64,000 nt of DNA from Actinacidiphila cocklensis. Its GTDB lineage: Bacteria; Actinomycetota; Actinomycetes; Streptomycetales; Streptomycetaceae. Both the position numbers and the translations under genes were made by a program. The notes beneath the pieces were generated by a model. The model was given only the letters and a program-made list of their open reading frames with translations, did no database searches and was not told where the DNA came from. The stretch covers positions 124,001-188,000 of the forward strand of contig NZ_CAJSLV010000035.1 of assembly GCF_907177275.1 (NCBI RefSeq), written 5' to 3'. Of the stretch, positions 16,385-27,358 are shown piece by piece; positions within the stretch are counted from its first letter, which is position 1, and each line of letters opens with the position of its first letter.

Positions 16385-17977
16385 TCAGTCGGTCAGGTTG
16401 ACCGCACGGGCCGAGGTGGCGCCGATCTCGCCGGCGATGTCGGTGAGCACGCCCGCCGGGATGCTGGAGTCGACGGTCAGCGCGACGAGCGCGTCGCCGC
16501 CCGCGGCGGCCCGGGCGACCTGCATGCCGGCGATGTTCACGCCGACCTCGCCCAGGATGCGGCCGATGGTGCCGACGACACCCGGGCGGTCGGTGTAGCG
16601 CAGGAAGGCCATGTGGTCGGCGAGCACCAGGTCCACGTCCTCCTCGCCGACCGCGACGACCTTCTGGACGTGCTTGGGGCCGGCCAGCGTGCCCGAGACC
16701 GAGACCTCGGTGCCGTCGGACAGGGTGCCGCGGACGGTCACCACGTTGCGGTGGTTGGGCGACTCCGAGCTGGTGGTCAGCCGGACCTCGACACCGCGCT
16801 CCTGGGCGAACAGCGGCGCGTTCACGTACGACACCGTCTCGTCCACGATGTCCTCGAAGACGCCCTTGAGCGCGCTCAGTTCGAGGATCTTCACGTCGTG
16901 CTGGGTGACCTCGCCGCAGACCTCGACGTCGAGCCGGGCGGCGACCTCGCCGGCCAGCGCGGTGAAGATCCGGCCCAGCTTCTCGGCCAGCGGCAGCGCG
17001 GGCTTGACGTCCTCGGCGATGACACCGCCCTGGACGTTGACCGCGTCCGGGACCAGCTCGCCGGCCAGCGCGAGGCGCACCGACCTGGCGACCGCGATAC
17101 CGGCCTTCTCCTGCGCCTCGTCGGTGGACGCGCCCAGGTGCGGGGTCGCCACCACGTTGTCGAACTGGAAGAGCGGCGAGTCGGTGCAGGGCTCCTTGGC
17201 GTAGACGTCCAGGCCCGCGCCGGCCACCCGGCCCTCCTTGAGCGCCGAGGCGAGCGCCTCCTCGTCCACGATCCCGCCGCGCGCGGCGTTGACGATCCGC
17301 ACCGACGGCTTGACCTTGTGCAGCGCCTCGTCACCGATCAGACCCAGCGTTTCGGGGGTCTTGGGCAGGTGGACGGTGATGAAGTCGGACTGCTCGAGCA
17401 GCTCGTCCAGGGTCAGCAGCTTGACCCCCATCTGGGCGGCGCGCGCGGGCTGCACGTAGGGGTCGTAGGCGACGACGTTCATCCCGAAGGCGGACATCCG
17501 CTGCGCCACCAGGACGCCGATCCGGCCCAGGCCGACCACGCCGAGGGTCTTCTCGCTCAGCTCGACGCCGGTGTATTTGTTGCGCTTCCACTCGCCGTTC
17601 TTCAGCGCCGAGTTGGCGGGCGCGATGTTGCGGGCGGTGGCGATGAGCAGGCCGCAGGCCAGCTCGGCGGCGGTGACGATGTTGGAGGTCGGCGCGTTGA
17701 CGACCATCACGCCGGCCTTGGTGGCGGCGGCGACGTCGACGTTGTCCAGGCCGACGCCTGCGCGGGCGACGACCCGCAGCTTCCGTGCGGCGGCGACCGC
17801 CTCCGCGTCGACCTTGGTGGCACTGCGGATCAGAATGGCGTCGACATCCGTGATCGCGGACAGCAGTTCGGCTCGGTCCGCACCGTTGCAGTGCCGGATC
17901 TCGAAGTCCGGCCCGAGCGCGTCCACCGTGGCGGGCGACAGCTCTTCTGCGATGAGTACGACAGGCTTCTGGCTCAC
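16385..17977 (-). CDS. serA: D-3-phosphoglycerate dehydrogenase
   Basis: A 530-aa long-form SerA that oxidises 3-phosphoglycerate to 3-phosphohydroxypyruvate with NAD, the first step of serine synthesis. Seen: substrate loop RAGVGLDNVD, Rossmann motif GLGRIG, catalytic Arg in NAARGGIVDE and the His in TPHLGAST. Beyond about residue 320 come an allosteric substrate-binding domain and a C-terminal ACT domain (MAFLRYTDRPGVVGTIGRIL) that usually senses serine. GTG 17977 has GAGGA close upstream. It faces the PucR gene across a shared terminator and lies upstream of no same-strand partner within 1 kb except the flanking branched-chain genes. Confidence 0.96.
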   Translation of the reverse strand: MSQKPVVLIAEELSPATVDALGPDFEIRHCNGADRAELLSAITDVDAILIRSATKVDAEAVAAARKLRVVARAGVGLDNVDVAAATKAGVMVVNAPTSNIVTAAELACGLLIATARNIAPANSALKNGEWKRNKYTGVELSEKTLGVVGLGRIGVLVAQRMSAFGMNVVAYDPYVQPARAAQMGVKLLTLDELLEQSDFITVHLPKTPETLGLIGDEALHKVKPSVRIVNAARGGIVDEEALASALKEGRVAGAGLDVYAKEPCTDSPLFQFDNVVATPHLGASTDEAQEKAGIAVARSVRLALAGELVPDAVNVQGGVIAEDVKPALPLAEKLGRIFTALAGEVAARLDVEVCGEVTQHDVKILELSALKGVFEDIVDETVSYVNAPLFAQERGVEVRLTTSSESPNHRNVVTVRGTLSDGTEVSVSGTLAGPKHVQKVVAVGEEDVDLVLADHMAFLRYTDRPGVVGTIGRILGEVGVNIAGMQVARAAAGGDALVALTVDSSIPAGVLTDIAGEIGATSARAVNLTD

Positions 17978-18242
17978 GTGGTCCTCACTTGTCCTTCGTG
18001 GGCGGCCGGTCCCGTGGCCGCTTCAGGGAGGCGGGGATGGCGGGCTGACGCCTGATCTCGCGCAGTGATCGGCCGAGGCACGAGGCCGTCCGCCAAGCGA
18101 GTGAACAGGAAGCCCGCCCGTCAGGGGTGGCATGCCGCGTGGAAGACGCACGACGCTGTGAGCCTGAACGCGCTTGTTCAGCGAGTGTATCGGTGGGATG
18201 AATCCGCGCCTTCGCCGAAATGGAAGGATCACCCGGAGGGGG

Positions 18243-18300
18243 GCGTCGCTTCGTACAAAGTGCGTACCAGATGCCGGTCAGACCGTGTACGAAGCGACGC
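18243..18300 (-). terminator. Long inverted repeat after ilvC
   Basis: GCGTCGCTTCGTACA (18243-18257) is exactly complementary to 18286-18300, with a 28-nt loop, starting 12 nt beyond the ilvC stop. Probable ilvC terminator or 3'-end stabiliser. The rest of the 334-bp gap 17978-18311 shows no gene and no other clear signal. Confidence 0.6.
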
Positions 18301-18311
18301 GCCCGGGAGGC

Positions 18312-19933
<1,622 letters not shown>

Positions 19934-19962
19934 TCTCGGTGCTTCCTTCTCTCGCTCTGCCG

Positions 19963-21834
19963 TCAGTCGTCCAGGTCGTCGCTGAAGTCCGGGCGGACGT
20001 CGCGCGCGGCCATGATCTCGTCGTTGGAGGTGCCGGCCGCGACCATCGGCCAGACCATCGCGTCCTCGTGGACGATGAAGTCCACCACGACCGGGCGGTC
20101 GTTGATGGCGTTCGCCTCGGCGATGACCTTGTCCAGCTCGTCGGGGGACTCGCAGCGCAGGCCGACGCAGCCCATCGCCTCGGACAGCTTGACGAAGTCC
20201 GGGACGCGGGTGCCGCGGTTCTGGATCGAGCCCACGCCCTGCGTGGAGCCGGGGACGTGCTCGGCGCCGGAGTGCAGGACGGTGTTGGAGAAGCGCTCGC
20301 CGTAGAAGAGGTTCTGCCACTGGCGGACCATGCCCAGGGCGCCGTTGTTGATGATGGCGACCTTGATCGGGATGTTGTTCAGCGCGCAGGTGACGAGTTC
20401 CTGGTTGGTCATCTGGAAGCAGCCGTCGCCGTCGATCGCCCACACGGTGGCGTCCGGCATACCGGCCTTGGCGCCCATCGCGGCGGGCACCGCGTAGCCC
20501 ATGGTGCCGGCGCCGCCGGAGTTGAACCAGGTGCCGGGCTTCTCGTACTTGATGAACTGCGCGGCCCACATCTGGTGCTGGCCGACGCCCGCGGCGAAGA
20601 GCGTGCCCTCCGGGGCGAGCTGCCCGATCCGCTCGATGACCTGCTGCGGGGACAGGCTGCCGTCGGTCGGCACGTCGTAGCCGAGCGGGTAGGTGTTCCG
20701 CCAGAAGTTCAGGTGGTTCCACCACTCCGAGTAGTCGCCCTTGTGGCCGGCCTCGTGGTCGGCCTGGACGGCGACGATCAGGTCGGCGAGCACCTCGCGG
20801 GCGTCACCGACGATCGGCACGTCGGCGATCCGGTTCTTGGAGATCTCGGCCGGGTCGATGTCGGCGTGCACGACCTTCGCGTTCGGCGCGAAGGTGTCGA
20901 GGCGGCCGGTGACCCGGTCGTCGAAGCGGGCGCCGAGCGCGATGATCAGGTCCGACTTCTGCAGTGCGGTGACCGCGGAGACGTCGCCGTGCATGCCGGG
21001 CATGCCGACGTGCTGCGGGTGGCTGTCGGGGAAGGCGCCGAGCGCCATCAGCGTGGTGGTGACCGGGGCGCCGGTCAGCTCGGCGAGGATGCGCAGCTCC
21101 GCGGTGGCGCGGGCCTTGACGACGCCGCCGCCGACGTAGAGCACCGGGCGGCGGGCCTCGTTGATCAGCCGGGCGGCCTCGCGGATCTGCTTGGCGTGCG
21201 GCTTGGTCACCGGGCGGTAGCCGGGCAGGTCCGCCTGCGGCGGCCAGCTGAAGCTCATCTGGTTCTGCAGCGCGTCCTTGGCGATGTCGACCAGGACCGG
21301 TCCCGGGCGCCCGGTGGCGGCGATGTGGAAGGCCTCCGCGATGGTGCGCGGGATGTCGGCGGCGTCCCTGACCAGGAAGTTGTGCTTGGTGATCGGCATC
21401 GTGATGCCGCAGATGTCCGCCTCCTGGAAGGCGTCGGTACCGATGGACTTCGAGGCGACCTGGCCGGTGATGGCGACGATCGGCACCGAGTCCATGTGGG
21501 CGTCGGCGATCGGCGTGACCAGGTTGGTCGCGCCGGGCCCCGAGGTCGCCATGCACACCCCGACCCTGCCGGTGGCCTGCGCGTAGCCGGTGGCGGCGTG
21601 CCCCGCACCCTGCTCGTGCCTGACCAGCACGTGCCGGACCTTGGCCGAGTCCATCAGCGGGTCGTACGCCGGCAGGATCGCACCGCCCGGGATGCCGAAC
21701 ACGGTGTCCGCGCCTACGGCCTCGAGGGAGCGGATGAGCGCCTGGGCGCCCGTCATGCGCTCGGCGGTGGCGGCGGGGACCGCGTTGCGGGTCCGCGGCT
21801 GCGGATGGTGGGACCCGGTGGCCTGCTCGGTCAT
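19963..21834 (-). CDS. ilvB: Acetolactate synthase catalytic subunit
   Basis: A 623-aa ThDP- and FAD-dependent enzyme. It condenses two pyruvates to acetolactate, or pyruvate with 2-oxobutyrate, the first common step to branched-chain amino acids. Seen: [14 protein letters not shown] and [14 protein letters not shown] with the ThDP-activating Glu, and the Mg/ThDP motif [16 protein letters not shown] followed by [17 protein letters not shown] 21834 is preferred because a polar tail then leads into [15 protein letters not shown]. It is preceded by a leader peptide and an intrinsic terminator, so transcription is attenuated by charged branched-chain tRNA supply. Confidence 0.96.
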   Translation of the reverse strand: MTEQATGSHHPQPRTRNAVPAATAERMTGAQALIRSLEAVGADTVFGIPGGAILPAYDPLMDSAKVRHVLVRHEQGAGHAATGYAQATGRVGVCMATSGPGATNLVTPIADAHMDSVPIVAITGQVASKSIGTDAFQEADICGITMPITKHNFLVRDAADIPRTIAEAFHIAATGRPGPVLVDIAKDALQNQMSFSWPPQADLPGYRPVTKPHAKQIREAARLINEARRPVLYVGGGVVKARATAELRILAELTGAPVTTTLMALGAFPDSHPQHVGMPGMHGDVSAVTALQKSDLIIALGARFDDRVTGRLDTFAPNAKVVHADIDPAEISKNRIADVPIVGDAREVLADLIVAVQADHEAGHKGDYSEWWNHLNFWRNTYPLGYDVPTDGSLSPQQVIERIGQLAPEGTLFAAGVGQHQMWAAQFIKYEKPGTWFNSGGAGTMGYAVPAAMGAKAGMPDATVWAIDGDGCFQMTNQELVTCALNNIPIKVAIINNGALGMVRQWQNLFYGERFSNTVLHSGAEHVPGSTQGVGSIQNRGTRVPDFVKLSEAMGCVGLRCESPDELDKVIAEANAINDRPVVVDFIVHEDAMVWPMVAAGTSNDEIMAARDVRPDFSDDLDD

Positions 21835-21911
21835 CTGCGTTCTCTTCTCTCGAAGATGAGGGTGGTGAGGGTTTCGCCCGGTTGCCGGACGGGTGCCGGA
21901 CGGTGCCGGGC

Positions 21912-21952
21912 AACAAAAAACCCCTCGTGCCGTGAGGCAAGCGAGGGGAGCG
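21912..21952 (-). terminator. ilvB attenuator terminator
   Basis: On the minus strand CCCCTCG and CGAGGGG arms, extended by TGCC/GGCA with a 2-nt bulge, are followed by six T residues, 80 nt before ilvB and 37 nt after the leader stop. The placement is that of a ribosome-mediated attenuator. Confidence 0.85.
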
Positions 21953-21988
21953 CGCCGGTGCGTGTGCGAGGCGGTGGAGAGGCCTCGG

Positions 21989-22030
21989 TCAGCCGACGCG
22001 CTTTCCAAGTACGAGAATTCGGGTGCGCAT
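21989..22030 (-). CDS. ilvB leader peptide
   Basis: A 13-residue peptide, [13 protein letters not shown], from ATG 22030 with an excellent GGAGGAAGG upstream. The run Ile-Leu-Val-Leu is a set of regulatory codons: ribosome stalling when Ile, Leu or Val tRNAs are uncharged would prevent the downstream terminator from forming. The same peptide is known to me from other Streptomyces ilvB leaders. Confidence 0.92.
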   Translation of the reverse strand: MRTRILVLGKRVG

Positions 22031-22063
22031 GGCGTCGACCTTCCTCCGGGACCCCTTCGGGTG

Positions 22064-24922
22064 TCAAGCGGGTGGGACACGCGTCTCATTATGTGAGCGA
22101 CAGGACGGCAGCTGCACGGTACGGGAACCGACCTGCTCACGGGCTGTTTCCTGCGGTACGGAACGGCCGCCGGACGGCGGCTCGGAGCGGCCGGAATCAC
22201 CCGGAACGGGGTACCCGCCGCGGGTCAGGGAGCCGCGCAGCCGGTGCTCGTCGAGCAGCCCGGAGAAGGCCATGCCCTGGCCCTCGCCGCAGCCCAGCTC
22301 GCGCAGCGCGTGCACCTGCTCGGGCCGGTCCACCCCGTCGGCGACGGTGCGCACCCCGAGGTCGGCGGCGATACGGAGCAGGCCGCGGGTGATCTTGTGC
22401 AGCCGGCCCGACTCGACGACGCCCTCCACGAAGCCCCGGTCCAGCTTCACCGCGTCCACCGGCAGGCTGCGCAGCGCGCTGAGCGCGGCATGGCCGCTGC
22501 CGAAGCCGCCCAGCGAGATCCGCACCCCGACCTTGCGCAGCTCGGTCAGCCGGCGCTCCAGCTCGTCCAGCGCTATCCGCGGGTCGCCGCCGGTCAGCTC
22601 GACCACCAGGGCGCCGGGCGGCAGCTCGTGCCGCTCCAGCAGGCCCTCGACGGCGCCGGCCGGCAGGTCGCGGTGCAGCAGCCGGTGAGCGGACAGCTTC
22701 ACCGTCACCGGCACCCGGTGGCCGGCCCCGTAGCGCAGTGCGGCCTGCGCCACCGCCTGCTCCAGCTGCCATCTGCCCAGGTCCGAGGTGCGCTCGACGT
22801 CCTCGGCCGCGCGCAGGAACTCGGCGGGGGTGAAGAGGATGCCCTGCGCCGAGCGCCAGCGGGCCTGCGCCTCGACGCCGGCGATCCGGCCGCCGGACAG
22901 TTCCACCACCGGCTGGTGCAGCAGCGTGAACTCGCCGTCGTGCAGCGCCTGGTGCAGCCGGGTGGCCAGTTCCGTGCGCCGCACGACGTCGGCCTGCAAC
23001 TGCGGGGCGTACAGCTCGACGCGGCCCTTGCCCGCCTGCTTGGCGCGGTACATCGCCAGGTCGGCGTTGCGCATCAGCTCGCCCGCCGCGCTGCCGGGCT
23101 CGGCGAAGGCGACGCCGATACTGGCGCCGACCCGCACCTCGCCGCCGTCCACGCGGTACGGCTCGCACAGCGCGGCCCGCAGCCTTTCCGCGATCTCCCT
23201 GACCTGGTGCTCCAGGGCGCCGCAGACCAGCACCGCGAACTCGTCGCCGCCGAGCCTGGCCGCGGTGTCGCCGGCCCGCAGCGCGTCCTGGAGCCGGCGG
23301 GCGGCCTGGGTGAGCAGGTGGTCGCCTGCCTGGTGGCCGTTGGAGTCGTTGACCGCCTTGAAGCCGTCGAGGTCGACGTAGAGCACCGCGGCCCGCCCGT
23401 CGCCGGCCCGCCGGCCGCCGAGCGCCCGGCCGACCCGGTCGAGGAAGAGCAGCCTGTTGGGCAGGTCGGTGAGCGGGTCGTGCGAGGCGTTGTGCTGCAA
23501 CTGGGCCTGCAGGCGCACCCGTTCGGTCACGTCTCGGCTGTTGAAGATCAGCCCGCCCTGGTAGCGGTTCACGCTGGACTCGACGTTGAGCCAGCCGTCC
23601 TCGCCGTCCTCGCCGTGCGGGCCGCCGCGCCGCCCCGACCTGATGCGGCACTCGATCCTGGTGGCCGGCTCGTCGCCGGGCGGCGCCGCGAGGAAGCGGC
23701 GCACCTCGTGCACGACCCGGCCGAGGTCGTCGGGGTGGATGTGGGCGGACAGCTCGGTGCCGACCAGTTCCTCGGGGTCGCGCCCGTAGACGCCGACGGA
23801 GGCGGGGCTGACGTACCGCAGCACCCCGGTGGGGGCGGCGATCATGATGACGTCGCTCGACCCCTGGACCAGGGAGCGGAAGTGGTTCTCCTTCTGGGCC
23901 AGTTCCTGGGTCAGCGCGATGTTGTCGAGCAGCATGATGCCCTGCCGGACGACCAGCGCGAGCACCACCGTGCTGCCGGTGAGCAGCACGACCTTGTCGC
24001 ACTTCCCGCCGGTGATCACGTCGTAGAGGATGCCCAGGGTGCAGACCGCGGCGGCCAGGTACGGCGTCAGCGCGGACAGCGACCCGGTGACCCGGCGGGT
24101 GGTGGTGCCGGGGCGCAGCAGCGGCTGCTCGCGGCGGCCGACCCAGGGGGCGTACGCCATCAGCATGCTGCCGGCGAACCAGCCGGCGTCCAGGATCTGG
24201 CCGGAGCGGTAGTGCTCGCGCAGCAGCGGCGAGGTGAACAGCGCGTCGCACAGCACGGTCAGCGCGAGTGCGGCCAGCGCGGTGTTGACCGCGGAGCGGT
24301 TGGCGGGCGAGCGCCGGAAGTGCAGCGCGAGAACCATGCTGACCAGCACGATGTCCAGCAGCGGATACGCCAGCGACATCGCGACCCTGGCCGTGCTCGG
24401 GCCGTCGAAGCGGGCGGTGCGGGCCAGCGCCAGGCTCCACGACAAGGTCAGCAGCGACCCTCCGATCAGCCAGGTGTCCAGGCCCAGGCACACCCAGCCG
24501 GCCCTGGTCACCGGCCGCTTGGCCAGCACCAGCAGGCCGATCACGGCGGGCGGCGCGAACAGCAGGAAGCAGAAGTCGGCGGGCGAGGTCTGCGGCACCG
24601 GGCGGTGCAGCACGACTTCGTACCACCCCCAGATGCCGTTGCCGAGCGCGACCATCGTGGAGGACGCGGCGAACAGCAGCCAGGCCGCCCGGTGGCCGGC
24701 GGCCGCCCTGCGGGCGTAGAGCAGCATCGAGACCGCGGCGGCGGCCGCGGCGGCCGACAGCCCGAAGTCCCCCATGAAGTCCGCGACATCGTCGGCGCCC
24801 CAGCCCAGCACCGCGCCGGTGGTGTAGCCGCCGCACAGCAGCGCGAGCACAAGTTGCGGCAGCAGGCCGGTGTGGGCCTCCCCCGCCGACGGCCCGCCGA
24901 GCACCGCCTCGGTGGAGGTCAC
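22064..24922 (-). CDS. cdgC: Membrane GGDEF/EAL-type c-di-GMP protein with degenerate EAL
   Basis: A 952-aa protein. Residues 20-330 carry about ten membrane helices of a 7TM/MHYT-like sensor. A PAS domain follows (about 350-470, [20 protein letters not shown]), then GGDEF with an intact active-site LGGDEF near residue 555, then an EAL-like domain. The EAL catalytic motifs are altered: EAQ replaces EAL, and [11 protein letters not shown] stands where DDFGTG is expected, so phosphodiesterase activity is doubtful. The protein and its place next to ilvB match what I recall as CdgC (SCO5511) of Streptomyces development. GTG 24922 has GGGAGA 5 nt upstream. Likely role: diguanylate cyclase feeding BldD. 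Two BldD-like sites lie upstream. Confidence 0.85.
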   Translation of the reverse strand: MTSTEAVLGGPSAGEAHTGLLPQLVLALLCGGYTTGAVLGWGADDVADFMGDFGLSAAAAAAAVSMLLYARRAAAGHRAAWLLFAASSTMVALGNGIWGWYEVVLHRPVPQTSPADFCFLLFAPPAVIGLLVLAKRPVTRAGWVCLGLDTWLIGGSLLTLSWSLALARTARFDGPSTARVAMSLAYPLLDIVLVSMVLALHFRRSPANRSAVNTALAALALTVLCDALFTSPLLREHYRSGQILDAGWFAGSMLMAYAPWVGRREQPLLRPGTTTRRVTGSLSALTPYLAAAVCTLGILYDVITGGKCDKVVLLTGSTVVLALVVRQGIMLLDNIALTQELAQKENHFRSLVQGSSDVIMIAAPTGVLRYVSPASVGVYGRDPEELVGTELSAHIHPDDLGRVVHEVRRFLAAPPGDEPATRIECRIRSGRRGGPHGEDGEDGWLNVESSVNRYQGGLIFNSRDVTERVRLQAQLQHNASHDPLTDLPNRLLFLDRVGRALGGRRAGDGRAAVLYVDLDGFKAVNDSNGHQAGDHLLTQAARRLQDALRAGDTAARLGGDEFAVLVCGALEHQVREIAERLRAALCEPYRVDGGEVRVGASIGVAFAEPGSAAGELMRNADLAMYRAKQAGKGRVELYAPQLQADVVRRTELATRLHQALHDGEFTLLHQPVVELSGGRIAGVEAQARWRSAQGILFTPAEFLRAAEDVERTSDLGRWQLEQAVAQAALRYGAGHRVPVTVKLSAHRLLHRDLPAGAVEGLLERHELPPGALVVELTGGDPRIALDELERRLTELRKVGVRISLGGFGSGHAALSALRSLPVDAVKLDRGFVEGVVESGRLHKITRGLLRIAADLGVRTVADGVDRPEQVHALRELGCGEGQGMAFSGLLDEHRLRGSLTRGGYPVPGDSGRSEPPSGGRSVPQETAREQVGSRTVQLPSCRSHNETRVPPA
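22088..22094 (-). promoter_or_regulatory. Possible ilvB promoter -10 inside cdgC 3' end
   Basis: CATAAT on the minus strand lies about 60 nt upstream of the leader ATG, within the last codons of cdgC. No convincing -35 is visible. If it is not used, the leader must be read from cdgC transcripts, since only 33 bp separate the cdgC stop from the leader start. Confidence 0.3.
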
Positions 24923-25139
24923 CGCGCTCTCCCGTACCGCGGGGCCGGCCGGCGCCCGGCGCGCTGCCGGTGCCCGGTCGTCGGCCGGTCGGGTCGTGCG
25001 GTGCGCTGGGTGCTGCTGCCCGGGAACCGCCTCGGTCCTCGCATCGCCCGTCGCCCCCCTTACTCGCTCGTCGTTCTCGTCGCAGTCGTCGGCTACGGGA
25101 CTGCGGCGTGCCCCCCGTTTCGGGACGATACACCAGATT

Positions 25140-25177
25140 GGTCACTCAGCGATAGGTGCCCTCTACTGAGCGTAACC
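25140..25177. promoter_or_regulatory. Pair of BldD-like boxes upstream of cdgC
   Basis: GTCACTCAGCGATAG (25141-25155) matches the BldD consensus nTnACnCwGnGTnAn at 8 of 9 fixed positions as I recall that consensus; an opposing GGTTACGCTCAGTAG on the other strand matches 7 of 9. They lie about 220 bp upstream of cdgC. cdgC is a BldD target in Streptomyces, from memory. The remainder of the gap 24923-25262 includes GC-rich self-complementary sequence near 25215-25262, probably the terminator of the hydroxyacid dehydrogenase gene's neighbourhood, and no gene. Confidence 0.45.
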
Positions 25178-25262
25178 ATATGGGGGTTGCCGGACACCGC
25201 GCGGAGTCACCCGGTGCCGGCCGGCGGCCGGCCGGCGCCCGGGCGGCTGCCGGCCGCCGCGG

Positions 25263-26231
25263 TCAGCCGGTCACCTGGACGACGTTGGCCAACTCCTCAC
25301 CACGGGCGAACCTGACCAGCTGGGACCGGATCAAACGCTTGGCGCGGGGCAGGAAAGCGGAGGTGCTGCCTCCCACGTGCGGGCTGATGAGCACGCCGGG
25401 CGCGTGCCACAACGGGTGCCCCGGCGGCAGCGGTTCGGGGTCGGTGACATCCAGTGCCGCCGTCAGCCGCCCCGACTCGGTCTCCACCAGCAGCGCCTTG
25501 GTGTCCACCACGGCGCCCCGCGCCACGTTCACCAGCAGCGCGCCGTCCTTCATCGCGGCCAGGAACTCCGGTCCCGCCAGGCCCCTCGTCCGATCGGTCA
25601 GCGGGGTGGTGAGCACCACGACGTCGGCGGCCGGCAGCAGCCGCGGCAGATCGGCCAGCCCGTGCACGGGTCCGCGGGGCACCTCGCGTGCGGTGCGCGC
25701 GACCCGGTCCACCTCGCATTCGAAGGCCGCCAGCCGGTCCTCGACGGCGGCCCCTATCGAGCCGTAGCCGACGATCAGCACCCGGCGGTCGGCCAGTGCC
25801 GGGTAGAAGCCGGAGTACCACTTCTCGGTGTCCTGGCCGCGAACGAAGCGCGGAATGCCGCGCAGCGAGGCCAGGATGAGCGTGAGCGTCAGCTCGGCGG
25901 TGCTCGCCTCGTGTACCCCGCGGGCGTTGCAAAGGCGCACGCCCGGCGCAAAGTGGTGGAGGTGGGGCGCAATGTGGTCCACACCGGCGCTCAGGGTCTG
26001 GATGGCGCGCACGCCGGTCATGTGCGGCAGCGGAAGGGCACCGGCGGTCGGCCCCTTCATGTAAGGCACGACGTAGAAGGCGGCGGCTTCGGGATCGGCG
26101 GGGAAGTCTCCGGTGCCGTCCCAGTACACGTACTCGAACGCGTCGGGCAGTCCGTCGATCTCCTCGGGCGGTAGGGACAGCCACACCTGCGGGCGGCCGC
26201 CCGCGGCGGGGTCCTGGGTCATGTCGGTCAT
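25263..26231 (-). CDS. D-isomer 2-hydroxyacid dehydrogenase family protein
   Basis: A 322-aa NAD(P)-dependent oxidoreductase of the 2-hydroxyacid dehydrogenase family. Seen: QTLSAGVDHIAPH, Rossmann motif VGYGSIGAAVEDRL, the substrate arginine in NVARGAVVDTKAL and the catalytic His in SPHVGGSTS with the paired Glu/Asp region DVTDPEPLPP. Likely substrates are glyoxylate, hydroxypyruvate or related acids; the exact one cannot be read. It starts 47 bp from the divergent aldo/keto reductase gene, so the two may share a control region. The ribosome site is weak; ATG 26222 is an alternative start. Confidence 0.88.
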   Translation of the reverse strand: MTDMTQDPAAGGRPQVWLSLPPEEIDGLPDAFEYVYWDGTGDFPADPEAAAFYVVPYMKGPTAGALPLPHMTGVRAIQTLSAGVDHIAPHLHHFAPGVRLCNARGVHEASTAELTLTLILASLRGIPRFVRGQDTEKWYSGFYPALADRRVLIVGYGSIGAAVEDRLAAFECEVDRVARTAREVPRGPVHGLADLPRLLPAADVVVLTTPLTDRTRGLAGPEFLAAMKDGALLVNVARGAVVDTKALLVETESGRLTAALDVTDPEPLPPGHPLWHAPGVLISPHVGGSTSAFLPRAKRLIRSQLVRFARGEELANVVQVTG

Positions 26232-26278
26232 GGTCAGGAGGCTATGGCACAGTGTTGCGTCTCAGGGAGGTCGGCACG

Positions 26279-27271
26279 GTGGAGCGCAGGACGGTCGGCG
26301 CGGCAGCGCTGGCAGTGGGGGCAGTCGGGCTCGGCTGCATGCCGATGAGCTGGGGGTACGCCTCCTCCCGGCAGGACGGCGAGGAATCTCTGCGGGCCGT
26401 GCACAGCGCGCTCGACCACGGCACGACGCTGCTGGACACCGCGGACATGTACGGGCCGTTCACCAACGAGCTGCTGCTCGGGCGGGTGTTGAAGGAGCGG
26501 CGGCGGGACGCGTTCGTCGCCACCAAGTGCGGGCTGCTGGCCGGCGAGCAGCACACCGTGGCCAACGGCCGCCCCGCGTACGTCAGACGCGCCTGCGACG
26601 CGTCGCTGCGCCGCCTGCAGACCGACACGATCGACCTCTACCAGCTGCACCGGATCGACCCCGAGGTCCCCGTCGAGGAGACCTGGGGCGCGATGGCCGA
26701 ACTCGTCGCCGCCGGCAAGGTGCGGGCGCTCGGCCTGTGCGCGGTCGGCGCCCGCGGGCACCGCCGCACCGGTGCCGCGCTGCACGACGAGACGCTGCGC
26801 CAACTGGTGCGCGCCCAGCAGGTCTTCCCGGTCAGCTCGGTCCAGGCCGAGCTGTCGGTGTGGGCCGCGGAGGCGCTGGAAGAGCTGCTGCCCTGGTGCA
26901 CCGCGCACGGCGTCGGCTTCCTGGCCGCGATGCCGCTCGGCAACGGCTTCCTCACCGGGACGCTCACGCCGGGCGAGGGCTTCGAGCCGGACGACCTGCG
27001 GGCCAGGCATCCGCGGTTCACCGCGGACATGATGGCGTCGAACCAGCCGATCGTGGTGGGGCTGCGGCGGGTGGGCCGCCGCCACGGGGCGACCCCGGCG
27101 CAGGTCGCCCTCGCCTGGGCGCTGGCCCAGTCACCCGCCGTCGTCCCCATCCCGGGCACCAAGTCCGCCCGGTGGGCCGCCGAGAACGCGGCCGCCGCAG
27201 GGCTGGCCCTGACCGCGGAGGACCTCGCCGAGATCGCCTCCCTGCCCCCGGCCCGCGGCTCCTGGGACTAG
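26279..27271 (+). CDS. Aldo/keto reductase
   Basis: A 330-aa (beta/alpha)8 NADPH-dependent oxidoreductase of the YakC/AKR13-like type. Seen: LLDTADMYGPFTNE with the catalytic Asp and Tyr, the Lys in FVATKCG, YQLHRIDPEVPVEETW with the catalytic His region, and the cofactor end VVPIPGTKS. GTG 26279 is chosen for GGAGG 8 nt upstream; nine more codons are open before it. Substrate unknown. Divergent from the hydroxyacid dehydrogenase gene. Confidence 0.9.
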   Translation: MERRTVGAAALAVGAVGLGCMPMSWGYASSRQDGEESLRAVHSALDHGTTLLDTADMYGPFTNELLLGRVLKERRRDAFVATKCGLLAGEQHTVANGRPAYVRRACDASLRRLQTDTIDLYQLHRIDPEVPVEETWGAMAELVAAGKVRALGLCAVGARGHRRTGAALHDETLRQLVRAQQVFPVSSVQAELSVWAAEALEELLPWCTAHGVGFLAAMPLGNGFLTGTLTPGEGFEPDDLRARHPRFTADMMASNQPIVVGLRRVGRRHGATPAQVALAWALAQSPAVVPIPGTKSARWAAENAAAAGLALTAEDLAEIASLPPARGSWD

Positions 27272-27358
27272 AGCCCGTCGTTACCGCGAAGGCCCAGCTA
27301 CGGCTGCGGGAGACCGCGGGGGTGTGATGTGCTTGGGGCGGAAGAAGGAGTGGCTACC

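Noticed and set aside
22197..25145. Second long minus-strand frame inside cdgC
   Set aside because: Same strand, different frame; the Arg/Pro-rich product has no recognisable motifs, whereas the 22064-24922 frame has PAS, GGDEF and EAL-like domains.
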